From Solirubrobacter deserti (lineage in GTDB: Bacteria; Actinomycetota; Thermoleophilia; Solirubrobacterales; Solirubrobacteraceae), in the NCBI RefSeq assembly GCF_003344625.1, contig NZ_QPKJ02000011.1, forward strand, positions 62,001 through 126,000: 64,000 bases of DNA, read 5' to 3'. Made by a program: the position numbers and the translations under genes. Position 1 is the stretch's first letter, and each line of letters starts with the position of its first letter. Shown in pieces: positions 1 to 8,252 of the stretch. The notes under the pieces were generated by a model. That model searched no databases and was not told where the DNA came from. It was given only the letters and a program-made list of their open reading frames with translations.

Positions 1-1745
1 CGGATCGCCAGCGACCACGTCAGCGCCGAGGCCGGGAGCTCCGCCCCAGAGCTGTCGTAGGCGACGCCGGAGAACTGCACCTCCTCGCCGACCGTCCACG
101 CGTCCGGCGCCGTGATCTTGACCGTCGGCGGAGCCCCGACCGTGATCGTCTGCGAGGCCGTGTCCGTCTGCCCCGTGGCGTCGGTGACGCGCACGCCGGC
201 GGTCACGTTGCCCGGCGTGGTGTACGTTCGAGAGGGCGCGGCCTCCGTGGAGTCGTCATAGGCGCCGTCGCCGTCGAGATCCCACTCGTAGATGAGGGCT
301 CGCCCCTCGGGATCGCTCGAGGCGGACGCGTCGAACCGCACCTCCAGCGGCACGATGCCCTCCGTGGGCGTCGCCGTCAGCCGCGCGGTCGGCCGGTTGA
401 CGTGCGCCTCGATCCGGACGATCGACCCGCGTTTGAGATCGCCGTAGTAGAGCGCGCCGTCCGGGCCCTGCGTCAGCGTGACCGGGAACTCGGCGCCGGT
501 GGCGAACGGCTCGAGCGTGCCCATGTCGGGCAGGCCGTCGGCGCCCTCGTACGCGACCCAGATGCAGCCGCGCGTGTAGTCGCTGAAGAACAACGCGTCG
601 CTGTAGCGGGCCGGGAACGCGGCGCCCGTGTAGAAGGCCACGCCGGAGACCGACCCCTGCCCCACGGGGCAGCCGTCGCCGGGCACGACCGGCTGGTCGT
701 GGTCGTACAGGAAGTACGACGAGCGGGCTCCGCCCTCCGCGTACAGGCTCTCGCACGCGGCGTTCCCGAGCGTGCCGAAGGACCAGTGCCGGTGCTCGCC
801 GTCGAAGCACGGCCAGCCGAAGTTGGGCACCTCGGGCCGGTCCTCGACGCGATTGATCTCCTCGACGAAGTCCGCCCCGACCTCGCCCACCCAGAGCTCG
901 CGCGTACCCGGCCGGAACGTGAAGCGGAACGGGTTGCGCAGCCCGTACGCGATGATCCGGCGCCGGTTCTCGTCCGGGTCGCCGGCGGCGGGGTTGTCCG
1001 CCGACGCGTCGCCGGTCCGCGGGTCGACGCGCACGATCGAGCCGTTGAGCGAGACGTCGAGACCGGGCATGCGCCGGAACGACTGTGAGCGCAGGGAGCC
1101 GCCGAGCGAGGTCGCGGCGTCGAGCACCTTCCCCGGCGGGTCGCCGCACGGGTTGCCGTTCTGGCCGTAGTCGCCCCACAGGAACGACGCGCCGTCGCCG
1201 GCCGAGGCGTACAGCTGCCCGTCCGGCCCGAACTCGAGCCAGCCGACCGAGTGGCTCGGGAACTGCTGGCACCAGTCCTCGATCAGCACGGTCTCCGAGC
1301 CGTCCGGCGCCAGCCGCGAGAGCCGGCCGCTGACGACGCAGCCGTCCTCGGTCGGCCCGGGCGGTGACGGGCACGTGTCCCCCCAGCGCGGCTGCAGGTC
1401 GCTGTCGGGGGCTTTGTCGTACGGGTAGAGCACGTAGACGTCGGCGCTCGCGGGGTCGAGCGCCATGCCGAGCAGGCCCCGGTCCCAGTAGTCGTGCACC
1501 TTCTCGCTGAGGTCCGCGAACTCCGTCGGCGTCCGGTCCTCGAGCGAGTCGTAGACGTAGATGACCCCGCGCTTGTTCGCCACCAGGACGCGGCCGTCGG
1601 GAGCGAAGCGGATCACCGTCGGAAGGCCGACGCCGGTCCAGACCGTCGTCGCCCTGAACCCCTCGGGCAGATCGACGGCGCTCGCGGACCCCGCGTGCCC
1701 GACCAGCGCGGCGAACATCAGCACGAGAGCGAGCGGCCACCGCAT
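1..1745 (-). CDS. PQQ-type glucose/sorbosone dehydrogenase with PKD domain (partial, C-terminus off window)
   Basis: Secreted quinoprotein-like sugar dehydrogenase, truncated by the left window edge with no stop seen. The ATG at 1745 is followed by a signal peptide (MRWPLALVLMFAALVGHAGS). A six-bladed propeller follows, with family-typical stretches DYWDRGLLGMALDP, a GLRNPFR-like motif and FGWPCF. A PKD-like domain comes next (FDASASSDPEGRALIYEWD) and then the start of another Ig-like domain. In the family this domain binds PQQ and oxidises sugars outside the membrane; the substrate is unknown here. The reading frame was found by direct translation of the minus strand and is open to base 1. 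Overlapping arginine-rich frames are shadows. Confidence 0.88.
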   Translation of the reverse strand, partial: MRWPLALVLMFAALVGHAGSASAVDLPEGFRATTVWTGVGLPTVIRFAPDGRVLVANKRGVIYVYDSLEDRTPTEFADLSEKVHDYWDRGLLGMALDPASADVYVLYPYDKAPDSDLQPRWGDTCPSPPGPTEDGCVVSGRLSRLAPDGSETVLIEDWCQQFPSHSVGWLEFGPDGQLYASAGDGASFLWGDYGQNGNPCGDPPGKVLDAATSLGGSLRSQSFRRMPGLDVSLNGSIVRVDPRTGDASADNPAAGDPDENRRRIIAYGLRNPFRFTFRPGTRELWVGEVGADFVEEINRVEDRPEVPNFGWPCFDGEHRHWSFGTLGNAACESLYAEGGARSSYFLYDHDQPVVPGDGCPVGQGSVSGVAFYTGAAFPARYSDALFFSDYTRGCIWVAYEGADGLPDMGTLEPFATGAEFPVTLTQGPDGALYYGDLKRGSIVRIEAHVNRPTARLTATPTEGIVPLEVRFDASASSDPEGRALIYEWDLDGDGAYDDSTEAAPSRTYTTPGNVTAGVRVTDATGQTDTASQTITVGAPPTVKITAPDAWTVGEEVQFSGVAYDSSGAELPASALTWSLAI

Positions 1746-1805
1746 CGCCTGGAACGTACCTCAAGGCGCTCACCGCGCAGGGAACATTCGTCCAGTGACT
1801 GGGCC

Positions 1806-2420
1806 TCAGCTCACGATGAACGCGGGCGGCGGCGTGCCCTCGATGCGCACGGGCACCTCGGCCAGCGCGCTGCGCTCCCAGACGCCGCGCACCAGTGCGA
1901 ACACGACCACGTCGTGCATCTCTTCACCGTGCCGGTGCCACGCGCGCAGCACGCCCTCGCGCCGGAACCCGACGCGCTCCAGCGCCCGCTGCGAGCGCCC
2001 GTTGCGCGTGTTCGCCCACGCCGTCAGCCGCTCCATCCCGAGCCGCTGGAACGCCAGCGCGGCCACCATGGCCTTTGCCTCGAAGTTCACGCCCGACCCC
2101 CAGTACGGCTGCCCGAGCCAGGACCCGACCGTCGCCCGCCGGTCACGCCGCGCGATCTCCGTCAACCCGGTCACGCCCAGCGCGCCTTGCTCCCCCACGA
2201 CGAGGAAGTCCATGATCTCGCCCGCCTCGCGCCTGGCCGGCTGGGCGTCGATCCACGCCGACGCCTGCGCGACCTCCGTGTACGGCCCCCACGAGAACCA
2301 GCGCGTCACCTGCGGGTCCGAGGCGAGCTCGAACAGCCGCGCCGCGTCCTCGGCCCGCGGGTAGCGCAACTGCAACCGCGGGCCGTGGACGACGAGCGGG
2401 TCGCGCTCGTGCGGCGTCAA
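1806..2420 (-). CDS. GNAT-family N-acetyltransferase (RimJ/RimL type)
   Basis: 204 aa. The N-terminus (VHGPRLQLRYPRAEDAARLFELASDP) and the later GxGVNFEAK and ERVGFRREGVLR segments match the RimJ/RimL subgroup, which acetylates protein N-termini or small amines using acetyl-CoA. The substrate cannot be told from sequence. The start is TTG at 2420; its TTGA overlaps the TGA stop of the upstream small gene, so translation is probably coupled. It is the last gene of the pentose-phosphate run and ends 61 bases short of the oppositely ordered quinoprotein start. Confidence 0.88.
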   Translation of the reverse strand: MTPHERDPLVVHGPRLQLRYPRAEDAARLFELASDPQVTRWFSWGPYTEVAQASAWIDAQPARREAGEIMDFLVVGEQGALGVTGLTEIARRDRRATVGSWLGQPYWGSGVNFEAKAMVAALAFQRLGMERLTAWANTRNGRSQRALERVGFRREGVLRAWHRHGEEMHDVVVFALVRGVWERSALAEVPVRIEGTPPPAFIVS

Positions 2421-2587
2421 GAATCCATCGCGTCGTACGCCTCGCGGTCGACGGTCTGGTGGACCTCGTCGTCGTCGGGCGTCTCGTCGTGCTCCTCGGT
2501 CAGGTGATCCTTGAGCTGGCGCGCCAGCTCCTCGTCGTCAGCCGCCGACAACGTCTCACCACAGATGTTGCACTCGATGGTGCGCAA
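2417..2587 (-). CDS. Small Cys2-His2 protein, DUF1059-like (56 aa)
   Basis: Below usual ORF-caller length limits. Translation from TTG 2587 gives a 56-aa acidic protein with CNIC near the N-terminus and HLTEEH about 25 residues later. That C-x2-C...H-x4-H pattern could bind a metal and resembles the small DUF1059 family. An AGGGGG ribosome site lies about 7 bases before the TTG and overlaps the rpiB stop. The TGA stop overlaps the TTG of the GNAT gene. Position, spacing and coupling argue for a real gene of the pentose-phosphate operon. Its role is unknown. Confidence 0.72.
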   Translation of the reverse strand: MRTIECNICGETLSAADDEELARQLKDHLTEEHDETPDDDEVHQTVDREAYDAMDS

Positions 2588-2598
2588 ACCAGATCCCC

Positions 2599-3060
2599 CT
2601 AGATGTCGTCCCGCAGGAACTCACGCTCGATGCCGTCGATCTTCGCCAGGCGCCGCTGATGGCGGTCCTCCCCGGTGAAGCCCGCGGCCAGATACGCCTT
2701 GATGATGTCCGCGGCGAGCGCGGGACCGATCACGCGGCCGCCGAGGCACAGGATGTTGCAGTCGTCGTGCTCGACGGACTGGTGCGCGGTGTAGGTGTCG
2801 TGGGCCACGACGGCCCGCACGCCCGGGAACTTGCACGCCGCGACCGCCACGCCCGCGCCCGACCCGCACACGAGCACGGCGCGGTCGGCGGCGCCGGTGC
2901 GCACGGCCTCGGCGGCCAGCCGCGCCGTGTCGGGGTAGTCGACGGGATCGGTCGACCAGGTGCCGAGGTCGGTCACCTCGTGCCCCGCCGCCTCGACGGC
3001 CTCCAGCACCATGGGCTTGAGCGGGAACCCCGCGTGGTCGAACGCGCATGCGATCTTCAA
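2599..3060 (-). CDS. rpiB: Ribose-5-phosphate isomerase B
   Basis: 153 aa, the normal RpiB/LacAB length. It interconverts ribulose-5-P and ribose-5-P in the cytosol. Visible family motifs are the N-terminal CAFDHAGFPLK, the active-site CGSGAGVAVAACK, the HDTYTAHQSVEHDDCN segment and CLGGRVIGPALA. The start is TTG at 3060, one base after the stop of the ROK kinase gene, so it belongs to the same transcript as zwf, opcA and pgl. Confidence 0.95.
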   Translation of the reverse strand: MKIACAFDHAGFPLKPMVLEAVEAAGHEVTDLGTWSTDPVDYPDTARLAAEAVRTGAADRAVLVCGSGAGVAVAACKFPGVRAVVAHDTYTAHQSVEHDDCNILCLGGRVIGPALAADIIKAYLAAGFTGEDRHQRRLAKIDGIEREFLRDDI

Positions 3061-3061
3061 C

Positions 3062-4063
3062 TCAGCCGCCCTCCCCCGAGATGGCGCCCTGCAGGTTGCG
3101 GCCCGTGTCCTCGGCGTACTCCTGCGCGGCGATCAACGCCGCGCCCAGCACGCCGGCGCGCGGCCCGTGGCGCGCGATCCGGATCGTCGTGTTCAGGCCC
3201 AGGCCCGGCACGACGTGGCGGAAGGCCGCGTCGCGCGCCGGCTCCAGCAGCAGCGCGCCCGCGCGCGAGACGCCGCCGCCGAGCACGACCTCCAGCGGGT
3301 CGAACGTGTTGATGGCGTTCGCGATCCCGATGCCGATCCGCTCGCCGAGCACGCGCAGGCACCACAGGCACGCGTCGTCACCCGCTTCAGCACCCGCGAC
3401 GACGTCGTGGCCGTCGACGTTGCCCTTCTTGGCGGTCACCTTGCCCAGGTGGGAGTCGGGGTACTGGATCGCGGCGTAGTCGGCGAGCCGGTCCAGCGCC
3501 CGCCCGGAAGCCAGCGTCTCCAGCGACCCCCGCTGCGGGAACGGGTCGCCCGGCACGTGGTTGCCGAAGTCGACGTCGCGGCCGATGATCGTGTGCCCGA
3601 CCTCGGCGGCGCTCGTGGTGGCGCCGCGGTAGAGCTTGCCGTTGAGCACCCAACCGCCGCCGACGCCCGTGCCGATGGTCAACATCACGAGCGAGTCGAC
3701 CACGATCCGGCCGTCGTCGAACGCCTCGGCCAGCGCCGCGCAGCCCGCGTCGTTCTCGACGTAGACCGGTACGCCCAGGCGATCGGTGAGCAGCGAGCGC
3801 AGCGGGATGTCGTGCAACGGGATGTTGACCGACGCGAGGATCTTGCCGGTCTTGAACTCGATGATCGACGGCATGCCGATGCCGACCCCGCGCGTCCCGG
3901 GCGTCACGGCCGCCTCGATGGCGGTCGCGATCTGCTCGACCAGCGCCTCCTGGGAGGCCTGGTTGGTGGGCGTGACCACGGACTCCGAGAGGACGCCGTT
4001 CTCCAACACGGAGACCGCGATCTTGGTCCCCCCGACATCCACACCGATGAACTGATCGCTCAT
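3062..4063 (-). CDS. ROK-family sugar kinase (probable glucokinase) lacking the ROK zinc cysteines
   Basis: 333 aa. The ATP-binding start (GVDVGGTKIAVSVL), the catalytic ENDAGCAALAEA and IGTGVGGGWVLNGKLYRG place it in the ROK family. Its position among glucose-6-phosphate genes makes glucokinase the likely role. Odd point: the usual zinc motif CxCGxxGCxE is replaced by FPQRGSLE, so all three ligand cysteines are gone while the following LASG is kept. The ATG overlaps the pgl stop by 4 bases. It could prefer another sugar. Confidence 0.88.
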   Translation of the reverse strand: MSDQFIGVDVGGTKIAVSVLENGVLSESVVTPTNQASQEALVEQIATAIEAAVTPGTRGVGIGMPSIIEFKTGKILASVNIPLHDIPLRSLLTDRLGVPVYVENDAGCAALAEAFDDGRIVVDSLVMLTIGTGVGGGWVLNGKLYRGATTSAAEVGHTIIGRDVDFGNHVPGDPFPQRGSLETLASGRALDRLADYAAIQYPDSHLGKVTAKKGNVDGHDVVAGAEAGDDACLWCLRVLGERIGIGIANAINTFDPLEVVLGGGVSRAGALLLEPARDAAFRHVVPGLGLNTTIRIARHGPRAGVLGAALIAAQEYAEDTGRNLQGAISGEGG

Positions 4064-4746
4064 TCGAGCTCCTTGGCCGCAGCCGGATCCAGTACGACGA
4101 GCAGCTCCCCCGCGCTCGGGCGCACGGACGCCGCGGGCGAGCTGAAGTCGGGTGTCTTACCAAAGGCGCGCGCAACCGCCTGCGCCTTGTCGGCTCCCGT
4201 CACGAGAAACACGGTCATCCGAGCGCTGTTCAAAGCCGGCAGCGTCAGCGAGATGCGCGGCACCTGCGGCTCCATCCCGGCCAGCTCGACGCCGGTGACG
4301 AGCCGCGAGCGCTCCTCCACCTCCGGCTTGCCGGGGAACAGCGAGGCGCAATGGGCGTCAGGCCCGAGCCCGAGCAGCAGCAGGTCCCAGCGCGGGTCCG
4401 CGCCCATCCGCTCGCGCACGGACGCCTCATACGAGGCGCTGCCCGCATCCGGCCCGAGCTCGCCTTCCATCCGCATGACGGTCGGCCGCACGCCGCGGTC
4501 CAGCCGGCCCAGCAGCGCCTCGTTCGCCATCCGGAAGTTCGACAGCCCGCTCTCGGGCGGCACGCAGCGCTCGTCGCTGAACCAGACGGTCGCGTTGCTC
4601 CAATCCGCTCCCGCGCGCGACGCGATCTCGTACGCGAGCTTGGGCGTGGACCCGCCCGTGAGCACGACGTCCCCACCCGCGGACGCGGCCTCCGCCAACA
4701 GGGCGGCCACCACCTCCGCCGGGTTCTCCTCCACTCGGAATTCCAC
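4060..4746 (-). CDS. pgl: 6-phosphogluconolactonase
   Basis: 228 aa DevB-type lactonase that hydrolyses 6-phosphogluconolactone from Zwf. Visible motifs are LTGGSTPKLAYE, WFSDERCVPPESGLSNFRMA and LLGLGPDAHCASLFPG, where the usual GPDGHxASLFP has Ala/Cys changes. The GTG start at 4746 shares one base with the opcA TAG. The stop overlaps the ROK kinase ATG, which implies coupled translation. Confidence 0.94.
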   Translation of the reverse strand: MEFRVEENPAEVVAALLAEAASAGGDVVLTGGSTPKLAYEIASRAGADWSNATVWFSDERCVPPESGLSNFRMANEALLGRLDRGVRPTVMRMEGELGPDAGSASYEASVRERMGADPRWDLLLLGLGPDAHCASLFPGKPEVEERSRLVTGVELAGMEPQVPRISLTLPALNSARMTVFLVTGADKAQAVARAFGKTPDFSSPAASVRPSAGELLVVLDPAAAKELE

Positions 4747-5795
4747 TAGACCACCATTGCTTCGGCCGATTTGAGGGCCGGACGATAGGTGGGATCGCGC
4801 AGCAGTGCTTGCCGGACGCCCTCACCGAGGATCCCGCCCTCGCCGCGCGAGGCCCCCATGACCGTCCACGCGCGCTCGACGCCGTCGCGTTCGCGGCGCG
4901 ACGCGCGCAGTCCGCCGGGCGCGCGGTCGAGCGACACCGTCTGCCCGCTCGCGAGCTCGATCGTCACGCCCGCGAGCCCGGGCGAGCTCATCTCCACCGG
5001 CTCGAGCGTGAGCTTGATGTCCTGCCGGCGCGTGTGCGCGGTCCCCGTCCACCGGCCGCGGCCCTGCGTCACCGCGCCCGGCTCCCACCCCAACCGGGAC
5101 GCGAGCCAGCCGCAGAACAGCAGCCCGGACGCGAGCGAGTCCTCGCGGTGGCGCACGTGCACGGCGCTGATCGCCTTCAGGTCGGGCCGCCGGCGCGGCG
5201 AGTCGAACGCGGCCGCGATCCGCTCGCGCCACGGCGTCGAGCGCAGCCAGGCGAGGTCCACCACGTAGGTGTCGTCGGTGAGGCTGTCGGCGCGCAGCAG
5301 CGCGCGCTCGACGCCCTGCTCGTCCTGGGAGTCGATCAACACCACCTGCGCCAGCGACCGCAGCTCGTCGACCGCCTCCGGGTAGCCGTGCGGCGACCAC
5401 ACCATCGTCGCCAGGTCGGTGACGACGAGCGGGTCGACGATCGTGTCGAGCTTCTTGAGGTGCTTTTCGCCGACGAGCAGCGACACGCGCTCGCGGCCCA
5501 CGCTGATCGAGCCCGCCTTCTGCGCGTCCACGGTGCCGACGCGCACCGACGCCGCCAGGCGCGTGCGACCCGGGTCGACGAGCACGAAGACCAACCGCGA
5601 CGGGTGGAAGCGCCCGACCCGCTGCAGCCGGTTCTCGATCTCGCCGCGGAACTCACGGTCGGCGATCACGACCATGTTCATCACGCGCGCCGGGACGTAC
5701 GCGCGCTCCTCCTTGTGGCGCTCGGCGAACATGCGCCGCAGCGCCGCCTCGATCCGGCCGGGCGTCGTGTCGTCCTCGCGCCACAGGTCTTCCAC
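4746..5795 (-). CDS. opcA: Glucose-6-phosphate dehydrogenase assembly protein OpcA
   Basis: 349 aa. OpcA is an actinobacterial and cyanobacterial protein needed for active G6PDH oligomers and redox control of Zwf. Family-typical segments are VMNMVVIADREFRGEIENRL, HPSRLVFVLVDP, TVDAQKAGSISVGRERVSLLV and VDLAWLRSTPWRERIAAAFD. The GTG at 5795 overlaps the zwf TAG by one base, the same TAGTG junction as opcA/pgl. The conserved zwf-opcA-pgl order supports the call. Confidence 0.95.
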   Translation of the reverse strand: MEDLWREDDTTPGRIEAALRRMFAERHKEERAYVPARVMNMVVIADREFRGEIENRLQRVGRFHPSRLVFVLVDPGRTRLAASVRVGTVDAQKAGSISVGRERVSLLVGEKHLKKLDTIVDPLVVTDLATMVWSPHGYPEAVDELRSLAQVVLIDSQDEQGVERALLRADSLTDDTYVVDLAWLRSTPWRERIAAAFDSPRRRPDLKAISAVHVRHREDSLASGLLFCGWLASRLGWEPGAVTQGRGRWTGTAHTRRQDIKLTLEPVEMSSPGLAGVTIELASGQTVSLDRAPGGLRASRRERDGVERAWTVMGASRGEGGILGEGVRQALLRDPTYRPALKSAEAMVV

Positions 5796-7339
5796 TAGAG
5801 CCCCCTCCAGCGGTGGGGAGCGATCAGCTCATCCGCGGCCGCCGGCCCGCCCGTGCCCGACTCATAGGTGTGCAGCGGCTCGTCGTCGGCCGCCCACGCC
5901 TGCAGGATCGGGTCGATGATCGACCACTGGGCGATCACCTCGTCGTTGCGGGTGAAGAGCGTCGCCTCGCCGCGCATCGCGTCCAGGATCAGGCGCTCGT
6001 AGGCCTCCGGCGACTGCGACATGAACGCCGAGCCGTACAGGAACTCCATGTTCACCGGCCGGATGCGCATGCTCGAGCCCGGGATCTTCGCGCCCAGCGA
6101 CAGTGACACGCCCTCGTTGGGCTGCATCGTCAGCACGAGCTGGTTGGGCTTGACGCCGACCGACCCGTGCGACTGGAACGCGAGGTGCGGGACCGGCTTG
6201 AGCTGGACCGCGATCTCGGTGACCTTGCGCGTCAGCCGCTTGCCCGTGCGCAGGTAGATCGGGACGCCCGCCCAGCGCCAGTTGTGCACTTCGAGCTTGA
6301 GCGCCGCGTACGTCTCCGTGCGCGAGTCGTCGGGCACGCCCTCTTCCTCGAGGTACCCGCCCACGTCCTCGCCGCCCTCGGTCCCCGCGAGGTACTGCGC
6401 CCGCACGGTGCACTGGCGCACCTCCTCGGCCGTCGGCGGCGTGATCGACTGCAGCACCTTGACCTTCTCGTCGCGCACCTTGTCGGCCTCGAACGACGCC
6501 GGCGGCTCCATGCACACGAGCGTGAGCAGCTGGAGCATGTGGTTCTGGACGAGGTCGCGCAGGGCGCCCGCCTGGTCGTAGTAGCCCGCGCGCGTCCCGA
6601 TGCCGATGTCCTCGGCGGCGGTGATCTGGATGTTCTCGATGTAGTTGCGGTTCCAGACCGGCTCGAACATGAAGTTCGCGAACCGGAACGCCATCACGTT
6701 CTGGACGGTCTCCTTGCCCAGGTAGTGATCGATGCGGTAGACCTGCTGCTCGCGGAAGACGTGCTCGACGACGCGCTGGAGCTCCAGCGCCGACTCGAGG
6801 TCGGTGCCGAACGGCTTCTCGATGATGCAGCGGACGTCGACGTCGGGGTCGTAGTTGAGCTCGGCCTCGCGCAGCGCCTTGACGATCACCGGGAAGAACT
6901 CGGGCGCCGTCGAGAGGTAGAACGCGCGGTTGAGCTTGCCGCCGCCCTCCTCGTCGAGCGCCTCGATGACCGCGCGCAGCTTCGCGTAGCTCTCCACGTC
7001 GGCGAAGTCGAAGCCGACGTAGCGGACGCGGCCGAGCAGCCCTTCGAGCACCGTCGGGTCGGTCTCGCGGCGCGAGTACTTCTCGATCGCGGCCCGCATC
7101 ACCTCGCGGAACTCGTCGTCGGGCATCTCGCGGCGCGAGACGCCGATCAGGTTGAAGCGCTCGGGCAGCGCGCCCTCGTGGGCGAGGTTGTAGAGCGCGG
7201 GCAGCAGCTTGCGGTGGGCGAGGTCGCCCGTCGCGCCGAAGATCGTCAGCGTCGTCGCCGGCACGGGCAGGCGCTCGAGACCCTCGATCAGCGGGTTCTC
7301 GCCGATGGCCTGCGGGTCGGGTCTGACGTCCACCGCCAT
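5795..7339 (-). CDS. zwf: Glucose-6-phosphate 1-dehydrogenase
   Basis: 514 aa. The first enzyme of the oxidative pentose phosphate pathway, NADP-linked in most relatives. The Rossmann motif FGATGDLAHRKLLPA is near residue 33. The active-site peptide RIDHYLGKETVQN has its His at about residue 205, and EKPFG is present. The ATG lies one base after the gnd stop. The length fits the family and no lesion is seen. Confidence 0.97.
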   Translation of the reverse strand: MAVDVRPDPQAIGENPLIEGLERLPVPATTLTIFGATGDLAHRKLLPALYNLAHEGALPERFNLIGVSRREMPDDEFREVMRAAIEKYSRRETDPTVLEGLLGRVRYVGFDFADVESYAKLRAVIEALDEEGGGKLNRAFYLSTAPEFFPVIVKALREAELNYDPDVDVRCIIEKPFGTDLESALELQRVVEHVFREQQVYRIDHYLGKETVQNVMAFRFANFMFEPVWNRNYIENIQITAAEDIGIGTRAGYYDQAGALRDLVQNHMLQLLTLVCMEPPASFEADKVRDEKVKVLQSITPPTAEEVRQCTVRAQYLAGTEGGEDVGGYLEEEGVPDDSRTETYAALKLEVHNWRWAGVPIYLRTGKRLTRKVTEIAVQLKPVPHLAFQSHGSVGVKPNQLVLTMQPNEGVSLSLGAKIPGSSMRIRPVNMEFLYGSAFMSQSPEAYERLILDAMRGEATLFTRNDEVIAQWSIIDPILQAWAADDEPLHTYESGTGGPAAADELIAPHRWRGL

Positions 7340-7340
7340 A

Positions 7341-8252
7341 TCAGGTCTCCTCGACCTTCTTGACCGCGTGGCCGCCGAACTGGTTGCGCAGCGCGGCCAG
7401 CACGCGGGCCGCGTAGTCGCCCTCCTTGCGCGAGTAGAAGCGCGCGTAGAGGGAGGCGGCGAGCGCGGGCGTCGGGACGGCCATCTCGATGCCGTCGTTC
7501 ATCATCCAGCGGCCCTCGCCGGAGTCGTCGACGTAGCCGACCAGGCGGCTGAGGTCGTTGCCTTCCTCCTCGAAGGCCTTCTCGGCGAGCTCGCACAGCC
7601 ATGAGCGCACGACCGAGCCGCGGTTCCACAGCCCCGCGACCTCCTTGAGCTCGATCGGGAAGGGCGACTGGTGCATGAGGTCGAAGCCCTCGGCGTAGGC
7701 CTGCATCATCCCGTACTCGACGCCGTTGTGGACCATCTTCACGAAGTGGCCGGCGCCGGCGGGGCCGAAGTGGCGCCAGCCGTCCGGCGGCGCGAGCACG
7801 TCGAGGATCGGCGACAGGCGCTGGATCGACTCCTCGGGACCGCCGGCCATCATGCAGTAGCCGAGGTCCAGGCCCCAGACGCCGCCGGACGTGCCGACGT
7901 CGGCGTAGCGGATCCCGCGCGGCTCGAGCTCGTTCGCGCGGCGCTGGTCGTCGTGCCAGTTCGTGTTGCCGCCGTCGACGATCGTGTCGCCTTCCTCGAG
8001 CAGGTCGGCGAGCTTGGTGATCGTGTCCTCGGTGATCTTGCCGGAGGGCACCATCAGCCACACCAGGCGCGGCGCGTCGAGCTTGGACACGAGCTCCTCA
8101 AGCGACGACGCGCCCACGGCGCCGTGGCTCTCGGCGGCGGCGACGGCCTCCGGGTTCGGGTCGAAGGCGACGACCTCATGGTCCGAGTCGCGCTCGATCC
8201 GATGGACCATGTTGCCGCCCATCTTGCCGAGGCCGACGAATCCGATCTGCAT
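7341..8252 (-). CDS. gnd: 6-phosphogluconate dehydrogenase, short GndA-type
   Basis: 303 aa, the short form of the decarboxylating enzyme (the common form is about 470 aa); short forms are often NAD-preferring. The N-terminal Rossmann GFVGLGKMGGNM, the TSGGVWGL motif and the catalytic KMVHNGVEYGMMQ are intact. Its ATG directly abuts the pgi stop with no gap. It produces ribulose-5-P, which RpiB from the same operon then uses. Confidence 0.95.
   Translation of the reverse strand: MQIGFVGLGKMGGNMVHRIERDSDHEVVAFDPNPEAVAAAESHGAVGASSLEELVSKLDAPRLVWLMVPSGKITEDTITKLADLLEEGDTIVDGGNTNWHDDQRRANELEPRGIRYADVGTSGGVWGLDLGYCMMAGGPEESIQRLSPILDVLAPPDGWRHFGPAGAGHFVKMVHNGVEYGMMQAYAEGFDLMHQSPFPIELKEVAGLWNRGSVVRSWLCELAEKAFEEEGNDLSRLVGYVDDSGEGRWMMNDGIEMAVPTPALAASLYARFYSRKEGDYAARVLAALRNQFGGHAVKKVEET

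Noticed and set aside
256..1773. 505-aa minus-strand frame rich in Arg/Gly
   Set aside because: Shadow of the quinoprotein gene, which reads in another frame of the same strand with a clear signal peptide and PKD domain.
2960..4774. 604-aa plus-strand frame over rpiB, the ROK kinase and pgl
   Set aside because: Antisense to three clear enzymes and lacks recognisable protein features.
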